Shown: piece after piece, positions 19,281 through 27,702 of the stretch
Numbering within the stretch: position 1 is the first letter of the stretch
Layout of the letters: every line of letters starts with the position of its first letter
Assembly: GCF_004336635.1 (NCBI RefSeq)
Contig: NZ_SJXH01000016.1
Location: 1-64,000 of the forward strand
DNA length: 64,000 nucleotides
Direction of reading: 5' to 3'
Source of the DNA: Acinetobacter sp. ANC 4862
GTDB taxonomy: Bacteria; Pseudomonadota; Gammaproteobacteria; Pseudomonadales; Moraxellaceae
Program-made: the position numbers and the translations under genes
The notes under the pieces: model-generated
Databases searched by the model: none
What the model saw: the letters and a program-made list of their open reading frames with translations, nothing else
Told to the model about the DNA's origin: nothing

Positions 19281-20196
19281 AGACTTCTTTCATAAATCAT
19301 TTTTTACTCAGCTCCAAGTTATAGATTCCAGCAATTAGATTGAATCTCAAACCGAGTCTTTTCCCTCTATTTCGATAACGCTCAGCAAGGATTTTGAAGG
19401 TTTTCAGCCTGCCAAATACATGCTCAATTCCTATTCTTCTTTTATTGATTTCCTGATTATAGATTTTTAGTTCATGATCCAATTTACAGCGTCTTTTGGC
19501 TTTTAAGGGTAACAGGCTATTGGGATACAATGCATAAATTCCCTGATAGCCTTTATCTGCAAGAACAAAGGCTTCTGAAGGAATCAGCTTTATGTTTCTT
19601 TTAAATAGCTCGAAATCATGTACAGCACCGCGACTGGTACATAAACTCAGAATTTTCCGAGTCTTGTAGTGAATCATGGCCTGTACTTTAAAGGTATGGG
19701 TCTTTTTCTTGCCGCTATAGCTTTTCTTCTGTTTTTTTAGGCCTTTGGATTGGAATTTCTGTGGCATCCACGATCACCACATTCCAGTCTATGCCTTCGC
19801 CTTCGGGTAAATTCTTCGGTAAATTAAAAAGATTGGACCCAATCAGGCAGTCTTCAACATGACGGACAATTCTTGAGGCTGTGGGCTCTGAAACCCCGTA
19901 ACTCGTCGCAACGTGAAATAAGGTTCGGTATTCCCGCCAATAGCTCAGACAGAGCAGAACCTGATCCTCCAGGCTTAACTTGGGCGGTCTGCCTTTGGCA
20001 GGGACATGTATTTTCAATTGCTCAACCATTAAATAGAAGGTTGACCATGAGATGCCAGTGTATCGCTTGAACTGAGGATCAGAAAGCTTGTTTGAATCGA
20101 TGTATTTCATCCGCAGATTATGCACGAATGCTAAGAAATCTGGAGTGCAAATATTAACCAAAAAGAAGATCATTTTTTGATTTATGAAAGAGATCT
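19281..20196 (-). mobile_element. Complete IS5-family insertion sequence (916 bp)
   Basis: Imperfect 19-bp terminal repeats: AGACTTCTTTCATAAATCA at 19281-19299 and the inverse of AGATCTCTTTCATAAATCA at 20178-20196. AAT borders both sides, a plausible 3-bp target duplication. The end at 1-181 is identical over the compared length, and a diverged relic lies at 27505-27697. It encodes one transposase split over two frames. Confidence 0.9.
19297..20173 (-). CDS. IS5-family DDE transposase in two overlapping frames
   Basis: Frame 1 (20173 to 19715, 152 aa) holds the helix-turn-helix region and ends shortly after the first catalytic aspartate (VVIVDATEIPIQRPKK). Frame 2 (to 19297) continues QKKSYSGKKKTHTFKVQAMI, then VLADKGYQGIY with the second aspartate, then RIGIEHVFGRLK with the glutamate. 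The junction is an A7 run near 19741. Removing one A fuses the frames, so the shift is either a mutation, or transcriptional slippage / +1 frameshifting as used by some IS5 groups. All DDE residues are present. Confidence 0.8.
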
Positions 20197-20470
20197 AATG
20201 AGATTTTTCTTAAAAGATATCAAGCAAATGGATGCAGAAAAAGTAATTCAATATTGAAGTTTAGATCTACTGTGCTTGAAATTAAAAACGTCTATATAGC
20301 AAATTTCTATTTTCTTATTAGATGTTCAACACTTTGTTGAATTTAAATAAGAGCTTTTATGTTAAAGGTCAGCAATTTAGATGATTATTCATGCTTCTAA
20401 TTTAGAAAAACTTGCAGATTCCTTCATCTTCTGTAATGCTTTGGATAAGGGTGTCAGGCATTTGCTTAGG
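20197..20470. other. Intergenic with weak Xer-like site at 20340-20367
   Basis: The only notable part is 20340-20367: AATTTAAATAA, spacer GAGCTT, then TTATGTTAAAG, whose right arm matches the XerD consensus at 10 of 11 bases but whose left arm is weak. Minus-strand readings near 20400-20500 look faintly coding, but no family was identified. Confidence 0.35.
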
Positions 20471-20519
20471 CAGGTATTTGTTGTAGTCGGGCCGCTACAA
20501 CATAGGAAAAGAATACCTG
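20471..20519. repeat. Long bulged hairpin directly before a small ORF
   Basis: CAGGTATT (20471-20478) pairs with AATACCTG (20512-20519), and TGTTGTAG (20479-20486) pairs with CTACAACA (20495-20502). That is 16 perfect pairs with a one-sided 9-nt bulge TAGGAAAAG (20503-20511) and an 8-nt loop. The bulge contains the only Shine-Dalgarno-like AGGA ahead of the ATG at 20521. It could be an IS200-type structured end or a translational control element. Confidence 0.6.
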
Positions 20520-20520
20520 T

Positions 20521-20715
20521 ATGTTTAATCTCAAGATTTTTAAAGCAATCTCTGCAGAAGTCTTATCTATAAAAAATGACTTAGAGTTAAGTACTGAAAT
20601 TCAACTCATCAATAAATATAAAACGGCAAAGTCAGAAGCCTATAAAGAAGCTATTATTTATATTTTTAAAGATCGGGGCTATACCCGCCTTGAAATAGGT
20701 CAGTTACTTGAATAA
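20521..20715 (+). CDS. Hypothetical 64-aa protein
   Basis: Starts with ATG right after the bulged hairpin. Sequence MFNLKIFKAISAEVLSIKND ... YKEAIIYIFKDRGYTRLEIG, mostly helical, charged, without a recognised motif. The end (RGYTRLEIGQLLE) resembles the first part of a helix-turn-helix, so it might be a truncated regulator. No neighbours support a function. Confidence 0.35.
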   Translation: MFNLKIFKAISAEVLSIKNDLELSTEIQLINKYKTAKSEAYKEAIIYIFKDRGYTRLEIGQLLE

Positions 20716-20750
20716 AAAATATTTATTTTAACTAAAAAGTTCGAAGTTCC

Positions 20751-21117
20751 TCACCTATAAATATGTTTTAGGTGAGGATGAATATAAGAAACATTGTTAC
20801 GCAAGATCATTCTGATCTTTCCTGTTTCTCGATGTACTGTCTGTCTAATCATATCAATTGTTGCCTCACCTGTGGTCAGCAAACAGTAGGCTCTAGTCCA
20901 AAGAACAGGTTTCCAGTAGTGTTTTTTGAGTTCACTCTCAAACTCTTTTCTGATCAGGCGACTTGATACCGTTTTTAGATTATTGATGAACTTGCTCGGC
21001 ATGATATTTGGGTGCATATTAAGCAACAAATGAACATAATCAGCTTCTCCATTGAACTCCAACAGTTCAATTTCCCAATCCTCATAGTTCTTTTTTACGA
21101 TTTCCTCTACCTGTTAT
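20751..21117 (-). pseudogene. tnpA: IS200/IS605 TnpA (Y1 transposase) remnant
   Basis: The reading VEEIVKKNYEDWEIELLEFN, then GEADYVHLLLNMHPNIMPSK and KHYWKPVLWTRAYCLLTTGE, is clearly TnpA of the IS200 group. About 50 N-terminal residues are missing (a stop lies just upstream near 21118). The HUH motif reads YVH instead of HVH, and the helix that should carry the catalytic tyrosine reads MIRQTVHRETG. It is therefore a dead gene. It is the only tnpA trace in a window with several tnpB elements. Confidence 0.8.
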
Positions 21118-21277
21118 GTAAATAGGCAACTGTAGCTCAATATATCAAACTTCATCACATTGCTGCTTACACTGTTTAAAAGTGGGTATTTGGGTATTAT
21201 TCTAATCGTAATAAATTTCGGTTTTTTAAAGGAACTTTTTTATAGCTCCATTATTTTGTGTTTTTTAAATTCTTAAA

Positions 21278-21427
21278 CTATTCTAAATAGTCAGTACGTA
21301 ACAGTATCACCTGTTTAGCTTGGTATTGGCGATGAATGGTTAAATCCATTTTAGCAATTATTTGAGAGGTTAAATCTGACGGCTCACGTACTAATAAGCC
21401 TTGTAATTTTGTTAGCAAACTCTTCAT
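21278..21427 (-). CDS. Possible 49-aa protein
   Basis: ATG at 21427, product MKSLLTKLQGLLVREPSDLT and on to LLRTDYLE, with ordinary composition. There is a weak GGGGATTG-type binding site upstream. It may be a real small gene or a fragment; nothing is recognisable and the surroundings are IS debris. Confidence 0.3.
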   Translation of the reverse strand: MKSLLTKLQGLLVREPSDLTSQIIAKMDLTIHRQYQAKQVILLRTDYLE

Positions 21428-21489
21428 TTTTCAATCCCCTATTCGATTTAAATCAATCATGTGAATAGTGCTATTTTGTAGCACCAATA

Positions 21490-22176
21490 TTTCAATACGA
21501 TGAATCAAGATTATATTAAATGGCATCTATGGTTATCGTCGCATCACGCTGGATCTTAAAGAGTTGGGTGAAAGCTGTGGACAAAATCATGTATTCAAGA
21601 TCATGAAAAATAACGGTATTACAGCTGTTGAGGATATAAGGAACATAAAAACTATGGTCGTGGTCTTGTCCTCAGATTGTGTCACCAAATCACTTAATCG
21701 AGAGTTTGCTGTGAACTCCCCCGGATACTTCCTGGGTCGCTGATATTACCTATATTCGGACCTGCCAAGGGTGATTATATCTGGCTAGAGTTCTTGATTT
21801 ATATTCGAGAAAAGTGATCGGTTGGTCGATGAAACCTACTCTTGCTAAGGATATCATTTTGGATGCACTACTCATGGCAGTGTGGCGATGCAGGCCAAAT
21901 TAGCCTGGATTATACATTCAGACCAAGGCTCACAATACAGCAGCGTAGACTGGAAAAAATTGCCAAAAGCATAATTTAATCCCCAGCATGAGTTGTCGAG
22001 GGCTTGGGCTTGCGCAGTATACTGCTAAGGAAAGAATTAAAAAGAGGATCTATAAAACCCAAGAAATGGCCTGTGCAGATGTGTTTGATTATATCGAGAT
22101 GTTTTACAATCCGATCAGGCGTCATTCGCATCTTGATGGGATGAGTCCAAAAGCATTTGAGACATCTTCAAAATAA
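21490..22176 (+). pseudogene. IS3-family OrfB transposase, decayed
   Basis: Pieces in shifting frames match OrfB in order: the VADITYIRT catalytic region (about 21735-21765), [19 protein letters not shown], the HSDQG-type region (reads IHSDQGSQYSS in a shifted frame near 21925), and the last part IEMFYNPIRRHSHLDGMSPK-AFE (22095-22165). Many stops and shifts. The N-terminal part and the OrfA are missing. Confidence 0.75.
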
Positions 22177-22256
22177 GGCTACCTCATGTCAATGGTGTGG
22201 AGTATTTGCATACTTGTGAAAAAATCTTAGGTTAAATAAAATAAGCTGAAATAAAT

Positions 22257-22403
22257 CTGTTGCGTGAACAGAATGAAATGCAAGGTAAAATTCGTTTAGG
22301 AATACCGATCGTTCTTAACCAACGCTACTTATTACCAATGTTAGTGCCACAAAGCCTTATAGAACTATATAATCGCATTCATTGTCCTTGCCCAACCTAC
22401 TAG
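22257..22403 (+). pseudogene. LysR-type regulator fragment
   Basis: A 48-codon frame reads LLREQNEMQGKIRLGIPIVL-NQRYLLPML. This is the start of a LysR effector domain (the GxIRLGIP hinge). The DNA-binding domain and the rest of the effector domain are absent, and it has no start codon or binding site. Confidence 0.5.
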
Positions 22404-22657
22404 TTAAGCTAGACTAACCTTATTTTATTACAAGAAAAATAAATATACATATAAGAAAACTTGATTATTCATATTTTTAGTGTATAGTTAAATTAACTAG
22501 AAAAAAGTCTTGTTTAGGTAAATCTTCTTTAAGTATCGCAGTTTTAGTCATAATCCTTCGTTTTTTCAGATTTTAAGTGCCATTCTTTATTATTTTTCAA
22601 AGTTATAATCAGTCAATAAAATGGCTAAAAATTATTAAAAAATCAGTAGGATTTATT

Positions 22658-22873
22658 ATGTCAAACTCGAATGTTGTTAAAGGTACTGTAAAGTGGTTCA
22701 ACGAAACTAAAGGTTTTGGTTTCATTCAACAAGAATCAGGCCCAGATGTTTTTGCTCATTTCAGCGAAATCGCTAGTTCAGGTTTCAAAACCTTACTTGA
22801 AGGTCAAATGGTTGAATTCAGTGTAGCTCAAGGTCAAAAAGGACCGAATGCTGTAAATATTGTTGCTATCTAA
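22658..22873 (+). CDS. Cold-shock-family RNA-binding protein
   Basis: 71 aa from the ATG at 22658 (the frame opens further upstream, but that part is leader). The RNA-binding motifs are present: [20 protein letters not shown] (RNP1) and DVFAHFSEI (RNP2). It is a CspA-type beta barrel that melts RNA structure. A leader of at least 100 bp of AT-rich sequence precedes it, as in cold-shock mRNAs. It is followed by its own terminator. Confidence 0.95.
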   Translation: MSNSNVVKGTVKWFNETKGFGFIQQESGPDVFAHFSEIASSGFKTLLEGQMVEFSVAQGQKGPNAVNIVAI

Positions 22874-22891
22874 GTAATAATAAGCAGTAAT

Positions 22892-22919
22892 AAAAAAAGC
22901 ACTAATTAGTGCTTTTTTT
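22892..22919 (+). terminator. Cold-shock gene terminator
   Basis: AAAAAAAGCACTA/TAGTGCTTTTTTT perfect inverted repeat, 18 bp after the stop codon; can act in both directions. Confidence 0.9.
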
Positions 22920-22968
22920 ATAATTTAAAGTTGTTTTCCAAAATCATAATTTTATTCAAGGTATATTA

Positions 22969-23166
22969 ATGCTTAAACAACTTATCAGTGTAAAAGATCA
23001 ATTTGGGGTTAAACACTCAATTCAAGCCACTGTAGATCATCATTTTGAGAATACGCAATCTTATTCTCATGTAAAACATATTACAGTGGATGGCGAAGAT
23101 ATTCGGCCCAGCTTTGAAATGTTTTTTCAAAGTACCTTAAGTGAAAAAATTTTCAAGATTGTATAG
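22969..23166 (+). CDS. Hypothetical 65-aa protein
   Basis: Product MLKQLISVKDQFGVKHSIQA ... HVKHITVDGEDIRPSFEMFF. The ATG follows a reasonable CAAGGT binding site. It looks like a small beta-rich cytosolic protein; no family recognised. It lies 95 bp downstream of the cold-shock gene but behind that gene's terminator. Confidence 0.6.
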   Translation: MLKQLISVKDQFGVKHSIQATVDHHFENTQSYSHVKHITVDGEDIRPSFEMFFQSTLSEKIFKIV

Positions 23167-23445
23167 ATAACTCGAATCCTGCTCAGGAGAATGTATCTTC
23201 ATATGGATGATATGATGTGCAGATACACTTGCGTATTTTACATAAATTGTTATCTATCCAATTGCTCCGATCCGAAAGCTATTGGGCCTGTTTAGCATGG
23301 TAGCTGTAAGTCCTTTATTTCACGATAGATGACGGAAACGAGCTAGCTCCTGCGCAAGTATTGACTATAAAGATTACTTTTCTTGGTGGCATAAATTTCA
23401 TATCTTTCTTCTTCGAAAAGAAAGATGAATGCGAATACCTCTATT

Positions 23446-24213
23446 TCAAAGCCATTCTTTCGTATCATCTGCCACAGGCGTTCCATTCATCACATGCATG
23501 ATCATGGCATGAGCGATGCTGCCCTGAAATGGAATCTCTGGCAACTGATTAAACTTGAAAAACTGAGCATCACTAAGTTCATTTTCCTGTATTCGAATGT
23601 CACCAGCATGATATTCTGCCTTAAATGCCATCATTAGGTTGCTCGGAAAAGGCCACGGCTGACTTGCTAGATATTGAATATTTTTGACCTGAAGCCCCAC
23701 TTCTTCCAGCGTTTCACGACGCACAGCTTCCTCAAGTGTTTCACCCACTTCCACAAACCCGGCAATTAAACTGTACATCTGGGTTTTATTGCGGGCATTT
23801 TTCGCCAGTAAAATTTCATCTGGCCCGCGGGTAATGATAGTAATGACACAGGGATTGACTCTTGGATACTGATTATAGCCACAGGCAGGACAGACCATCG
23901 CATACTGGCTAACATGTTGCTGCGTCTGATGGCCACAATGACTGCAGAACTGATGATTACGACGCCATTCCAGTAACTGAACCGCGCGGCTTGCCTGTTC
24001 GAACTGCTGTCTACTCCACACCTGCACCAACTGCCGGATCGGAACGAGCTGATAGCCTTCAGGTACAGACTCATCCTCTTGCAGGTCCCGAGCAATGATT
24101 TCACCATCTTCAGACAAGTTCAGGTCATGCTGAAACCTTTCCACCTGAGGCAACTGAAAATTGTCGTCAACCAGCAGTTGCTGCTGTCTAAAAATATAAG
24201 CTTTTGAGTGCAT
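23446..24213 (-). CDS. nudC: NADH pyrophosphatase NudC (Nudix hydrolase)
   Basis: 255 aa, normal length. A zinc ribbon (CSHCGH ... CPACGY) lies at about residues 92-115, and the Nudix box GFVEVGETLEEAVRRETLEE-VGL follows. The downstream SQPWPFPSNLM is the signature of the NADH/NAD-capped-RNA branch. It cleaves NAD(H) to NMN(H) and AMP and can remove NAD caps from RNA. Transcribed away from the photolyase gene across a 360-bp spacer. Confidence 0.94.
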   Translation of the reverse strand: MHSKAYIFRQQQLLVDDNFQLPQVERFQHDLNLSEDGEIIARDLQEDESVPEGYQLVPIRQLVQVWSRQQFEQASRAVQLLEWRRNHQFCSHCGHQTQQHVSQYAMVCPACGYNQYPRVNPCVITIITRGPDEILLAKNARNKTQMYSLIAGFVEVGETLEEAVRRETLEEVGLQVKNIQYLASQPWPFPSNLMMAFKAEYHAGDIRIQENELSDAQFFKFNQLPEIPFQGSIAHAMIMHVMNGTPVADDTKEWL

Positions 24214-24362
24214 GCTGATTCAGATCCCTGGATTAAAAAAAATCCCATACAGGGGGCGTATGGGACAAAACTAAGGAAGCTTACATGGAGTAACTTCATG
24301 GAAAATATTAGGCGTAACCGATCTGAATTACAATCACAATAATTTGTATCTTTTTGATTAAA

Positions 24363-24378
24363 ATCACATAATTTTCAC
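24363..24378. promoter_or_regulatory. Imperfect TTCAC-type direct repeat in the nudC/photolyase spacer
   Basis: ATCAC-ATAATT-TTCAC, 11-bp period, one mismatch to the TTCAC-N6-TTCAC repeat found four times around the 49-59 kb cluster. It lies 150 bp from the nudC start and about 196 bp from the photolyase start. Possible but unproven member of the same regulon. Confidence 0.3.
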
Positions 24379-24516
24379 AGCTGTTATGAAACAGATGAAC
24401 TGGAAAAATTCAGGACAGTAAGTAGGCTTGCTAAGGATTCTTGTGCATCAATAGTCATGCATCGACATATGGGAAATCTTTAAAACTTAGCGATGATGGT
24501 TGCTGAGCAGAGTATT

Positions 24517-24532
24517 TTCACAAAAAATTGAA
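24517..24532 (+). promoter_or_regulatory. Imperfect TTCAC-type direct repeat upstream of the photolyase gene
   Basis: TTCAC-AAAAAA-TTGAA, 11-bp period, two mismatches in the second half, 42 bp before the photolyase ATG. Its spacer is the same as that of the perfect repeat at 59093-59108. Weak on its own. Confidence 0.3.
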
Positions 24533-24573
24533 CCCTCAGAATTTACACTGCTGTTTTCTCCACGTCCTGAATC

Positions 24574-26103
24574 ATGTTTATGCGTTTTGGTTTAATCCTC
24601 GGTGATCAACTTCATCATCAGCTGGCAACACTCAAATTCCTGAACCGTGCACAGGACGTCATCCTGATGGCGGAAGTGCTGGAGGAAAGTACGTATGTCG
24701 CCCATCACCCACAAAAAATAGCCCTGATTTTCAGCGCTATGCGCCACTTTGCCAAGGAACTCAAAGCCCAAGGCTGGCGTGTCCGCTATCATCCCTTCCA
24801 ACGTGACAGCAGAATTCACAAACTAATTGATTTCGTTCATGTACAGCAGCAACTATTACCAGCCACTGCGCTGGTCATCACCCATTGTGGTGAATACCGG
24901 TTGCAGTATGAGATTGAGAATCACTGGAGCAGTCAACTGCAACTGCCGGTCCACTGCCTGAATGACGATCGCTTTTTTTGCAGTCCTGCCCAGTTCCGGC
25001 AGTGGGCTAGCCGGTACCATACCCTGCGCATGGAATATTTCTACCGCGAAATGCGCAAGCAAACAGGTTATTTAATGCAGGAGCAGCAACCGCTGGGTAA
25101 ACAATGGAACTATGATAGTGCTAACCGCAAAACTTGGTCAGGCAAGCCATCCTTACCAACTCTGCTACGATTCAAGCTTGATCAGATTGATTTGGATGTG
25201 ATTGAACTGGTAAGACGCGAGTTTCCCCAACACATAGGAGATATTGCAAATTTGCGCTGGGCAACCACTCGCAGCAATGCCCTCCTTGCACTGCAACATT
25301 TTATTGCCAACAATTTGCCTCATTTTGGTGATTACCAGGATGCCATGGTCTATGGTGAAGATACCCTGTTTCACAGCCTGCTGTCGCCCTATCTGAATTG
25401 CGGTCTGCTCGTGGCAAAAGAAGTCTGTGATGCAGCAGAAGCTGCTTATCACAGCGGTCATGCCCCACTCAATGCGGTAGAAGGCTTTATTCGGCAAATT
25501 CTCGGCTGGCGGGAATATGTCCGTGGCATTTACTGGCTGCGGATGCCCGAATACGCTAACAGTAATGTATTGAATTATTCTGCTGCCCTGCCACAATTTT
25601 ACTGGACAGGTCGAACTCAAATGACCTGCATGGCAGAATGCTTTCGCAATACTTTTGAACATGCCTATGCCCATCATATCCAGCGTCTGATGATTACCGG
25701 TAACTTTGCCCTGTTAAGTGGTGTGGATCCTCAGCAGATCAGTGAATGGTACTTGGCAGTCTATGCTGATGCTTATGAATGGGTGGAACTTCCCAACACC
25801 CTGAGCATGGTAATGCATGCCGATGGCGGTTTACTGGCGAGTAAGCCCTATGCGGCTTCTGGAAATTACATTCAAAAAATGTCCAATTACTGTAAGCACT
25901 GTCCTTACAATGTTAAAACTAGGACTGAAGCAGATAGTTGTCCTTTTAACAGCCTGTATTGGTATTTCATGATCAAGCATGACGGGGTCTTCCGCTCCAA
26001 TCCACGTATGGGCATGATCTATCGACAGTTGGACAAACTGCAGGACAAAGATCAGATTATCGCGCATGCCCAACAGTTGCTCAGTCAGGTTAATGAGTTA
26101 TAG
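24574..26103 (+). CDS. phrB: Fe-S bacterial cryptochrome / (6-4) photolyase (PhrB type)
   Basis: 509 aa. It has the N-terminal PhrB-type alpha/beta domain (MRFGLILGDQLHHQLATLKF) and the FAD-binding helical domain. Cysteines C352, C440, C443 and C456 match, with a constant offset of two, the four [4Fe-4S] ligands of Agrobacterium PhrB, so this is the iron-sulfur class that repairs (6-4) photoproducts using blue light. MFMRF offers two start codons three residues apart. It is followed after 4 bp by a DUF2256 gene, and a TIGR03643 gene lies just beyond. These two small families accompany photolyase genes in many bacteria. Confidence 0.93.
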   Translation: MFMRFGLILGDQLHHQLATLKFLNRAQDVILMAEVLEESTYVAHHPQKIALIFSAMRHFAKELKAQGWRVRYHPFQRDSRIHKLIDFVHVQQQLLPATALVITHCGEYRLQYEIENHWSSQLQLPVHCLNDDRFFCSPAQFRQWASRYHTLRMEYFYREMRKQTGYLMQEQQPLGKQWNYDSANRKTWSGKPSLPTLLRFKLDQIDLDVIELVRREFPQHIGDIANLRWATTRSNALLALQHFIANNLPHFGDYQDAMVYGEDTLFHSLLSPYLNCGLLVAKEVCDAAEAAYHSGHAPLNAVEGFIRQILGWREYVRGIYWLRMPEYANSNVLNYSAALPQFYWTGRTQMTCMAECFRNTFEHAYAHHIQRLMITGNFALLSGVDPQQISEWYLAVYADAYEWVELPNTLSMVMHADGGLLASKPYAASGNYIQKMSNYCKHCPYNVKTRTEADSCPFNSLYWYFMIKHDGVFRSNPRMGMIYRQLDKLQDKDQIIAHAQQLLSQVNEL

Positions 26104-26107
26104 CAGC

Positions 26108-26254
26108 ATGAAAAAACAGCATTTACCGGAGAAAATCTGTGCTCACTGCCTGCGTCCTTTTGCCTGGCGCAAAAAATGGCAACGCTGCTGGGATGAGGTC
26201 AGATATTGTTCTGAAAGATGTAAACGTCAATCCAAACAGCGCCTATCATCGTGA
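26108..26254 (+). CDS. DUF2256 small zinc-ribbon-like protein
   Basis: 48 aa from the ATG at 26108, 4 bp after the photolyase stop. MKKQHLPEKICAHCLRPFAW ... CWDEVRYCSERCKRQ: the C-x2-C and C-x3-C pairs and the Arg/Trp-rich middle define DUF2256. It probably binds zinc and perhaps nucleic acid. Translation is coupled to the photolyase; a role in DNA repair or in Fe-S photolyase function is inferred from neighbourhood only. Confidence 0.85.
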   Translation: MKKQHLPEKICAHCLRPFAWRKKWQRCWDEVRYCSERCKRQSKQRLSS

Positions 26255-26306
26255 AATTCACATCCACCCTTCATTGGATGGAGTCCTCTGTCACATTAAG
26301 ATAGAG
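26251..26306. mobile_element. Solitary TnpB-element 5' end between convergent genes
   Basis: About 55 bp closely similar to the 5' end of the intact TnpB element (43950-44006): GTGAAATTCAC, then the hairpin ATCCACCC/GGATGGA-type, then GTCCTC and AAGATAG. No tnpB is attached on this side. It fills exactly the gap between the DUF2256 gene (stop at 26252-26254) and the TIGR03643 gene (stop at 26315), so its hairpin could now serve as a shared terminator, although it has no T run. Confidence 0.75.
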
Positions 26307-26314
26307 TGAAGCTG

Positions 26315-26578
26315 CTAGAAACGTTTGTACTGTCGCGAACAATAGGCCCGAATCACATCCGGTGAACGCAGTTGCAAATGTTTAGTTTTACGTCCTGTCA
26401 CTCGTTCACGCCATAGTTTAAAACTACTTGTTTTCATATTTTTACGCATCAAGCGAATCACTGCAGATTCATTCAAACCAAACTCACGCTGAATGGCTTC
26501 AAAAGGTGTTCTATCCTCCCAAGCCATTTCAATAATCCGTGACAGATCCGCTCCTACATATTCAATTACACCACGCAC
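26315..26578 (-). CDS. TIGR03643 / DUF2805 family protein
   Basis: 87 aa, MRGVIEYVGADLSRIIEMAW, then EDRTPFEAIQREFGLNESAV, a helix-turn-helix-like core, and KLWRERVTGRKTKH near the end. The family is small, conserved and uncharacterised, and often lies next to photolyase/cryptochrome genes, as here. Probably a nucleic-acid-binding protein by fold. It converges with the photolyase-DUF2256 pair and so has its own promoter. Confidence 0.85.
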   Translation of the reverse strand: MRGVIEYVGADLSRIIEMAWEDRTPFEAIQREFGLNESAVIRLMRKNMKTSSFKLWRERVTGRKTKHLQLRSPDVIRAYCSRQYKRF

Positions 26579-26728
26579 AACATGCCCCTTATTCCTTTAA
26601 TTTGTTTAAAAATATAGAAAGTTAATTGATTAAGTTAAAACGAATCTCTATCCATATTTCCTGATCAGATCAAACTGACGGATGTCATCTTATAAAAAGG
26701 AACATGAAGAATTTGTGATTTTTTGGGC

Positions 26729-26976
26729 TGCTCTCATGTAGCAAAAAAAAAATCGGCTCACTCAAGCTAAATTTGAGTGTGTTGGATGCGGTTATGTTGC
26801 GAATGCGGATTTTAACGCATCAGGTAACATATTATCGGCAGGACTGCCGTATTGTCTGTGGAGGGAGGATGCGGTAAAGGTCGCCCTGCGATACAGAAAA
26901 CAAGCGAAATCGGTGAGGAATCGCCTAAGAGCTTTTGCTTTTAGAATCCCTGATCTTTCTTCGTCAAGATCAGGGA
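26729..26976 (+). pseudogene. TnpB C-terminal remnant with element end hairpin
   Basis: Reads CSHVAK, then after an A10 frame slip RLTQAKFECVGCGYVANADF-NASGNILSAG: the TnpB zinc ribbon and last RuvC motif (N-terminal 350 residues missing). After the coding part a hairpin (CCCTGATCTT/AAGATCAGGG at about 26946-26974) marks the element's 3' end. Confidence 0.75.
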
Positions 26977-27002
26977 TGTTTTTATCTACCAATGCGATTC
27001 AG

Positions 27003-27311
27003 TTATTTTAAAAAGTCTGCTTGATTAAGAGCAGATAGTGCTGAATTGACCTGCAAAATTTTCCCGCGAATATTTTTCACCCCAAAACTCGTAAGACGCG
27101 CAGTGTGCATTTTTAAATACTTTTCTGCATTTTCTTGATTATCAAACAGGTAGATACCACCTGCTTCCTCAGTATCACTATTTTCTGTCCAGATTTTCCA
27201 GATCATGCCTTTTTCTTGATTAATACTTTCCGCAAGAGTTTGATAGGCTTGGCTCATCGCTTCGCCAAATGGGCCCTGAGATGGGAAATCGACCTGAAGA
27301 ATAACGGCCAT
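27003..27311 (-). CDS. YdhR-like putative monooxygenase
   Basis: 102 aa from ATG 27311, with an AAAGGA binding site 6 bp before it. MAVILQVDFPSQGPFGEAMS, GMIWKIWTENSDTEEAGGIY and LFDNQENAEKYLKMHTARL match the YdhR/DUF4188-like dimeric alpha-beta barrel family, assigned as mono-oxygenases by structure but without a known substrate. Single gene, with no informative neighbours. Confidence 0.82.
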   Translation of the reverse strand: MAVILQVDFPSQGPFGEAMSQAYQTLAESINQEKGMIWKIWTENSDTEEAGGIYLFDNQENAEKYLKMHTARLTSFGVKNIRGKILQVNSALSALNQADFLK

Positions 27312-27504
27312 TGTTTTATCCTTTATAATCAAATACCAATCTTAATAATTGAACATTTTATAAATTTTTATGCAAGTAATAAAAAATCCTTTGACGTAGG
27401 CTTTACTCTTGGAAAAATGAAATATTCCAATTTATAGATTGCAAAAGGAAAAAGAGGATAGCTTTTAACTATTCCTTTTTTAGATTTTATAAATTCAACA
27501 TAAT

Positions 27505-27697
27505 AGACCTCTTTCATAAATCAAAAAACGACCACCTTTTTGATTGATATTTGGACTCTAATTTTCTTGGCATTCGTGCATAATCTGCGGATGAAATACA
27601 TCGACTCAAAGAAGCTTTCTGAAACACAGTTCAAGCGATATACAGGCATCTCATGGTCAACCTTATATTTAATAATTGAACAATTAAAGAAGCATGC
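27505..27697 (+). mobile_element. IS5-family remnant (5' end)
   Basis: Terminal repeat AGACCTCTTTCATAAATCA at 27505-27523, then about 170 bp coding for FLAFVHNLRMKYIDSKKLSE and TQFKRYTGISWSTLYLIIEQ, a diverged relative of the IS at 19281-20196. It is cut after codon 45 or so and joined to a serine-recombinase fragment. It is again preceded by AAT. Confidence 0.85.
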
Positions 27698-27702
27698 AGA
27701 AG

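Noticed and set aside
23235..23262. Third or fourth pdif-like site (ATTTTACATAA plus weak arm)
   Set aside because: The XerC-side arm matches at only about half its positions; likely chance in AT-rich DNA.
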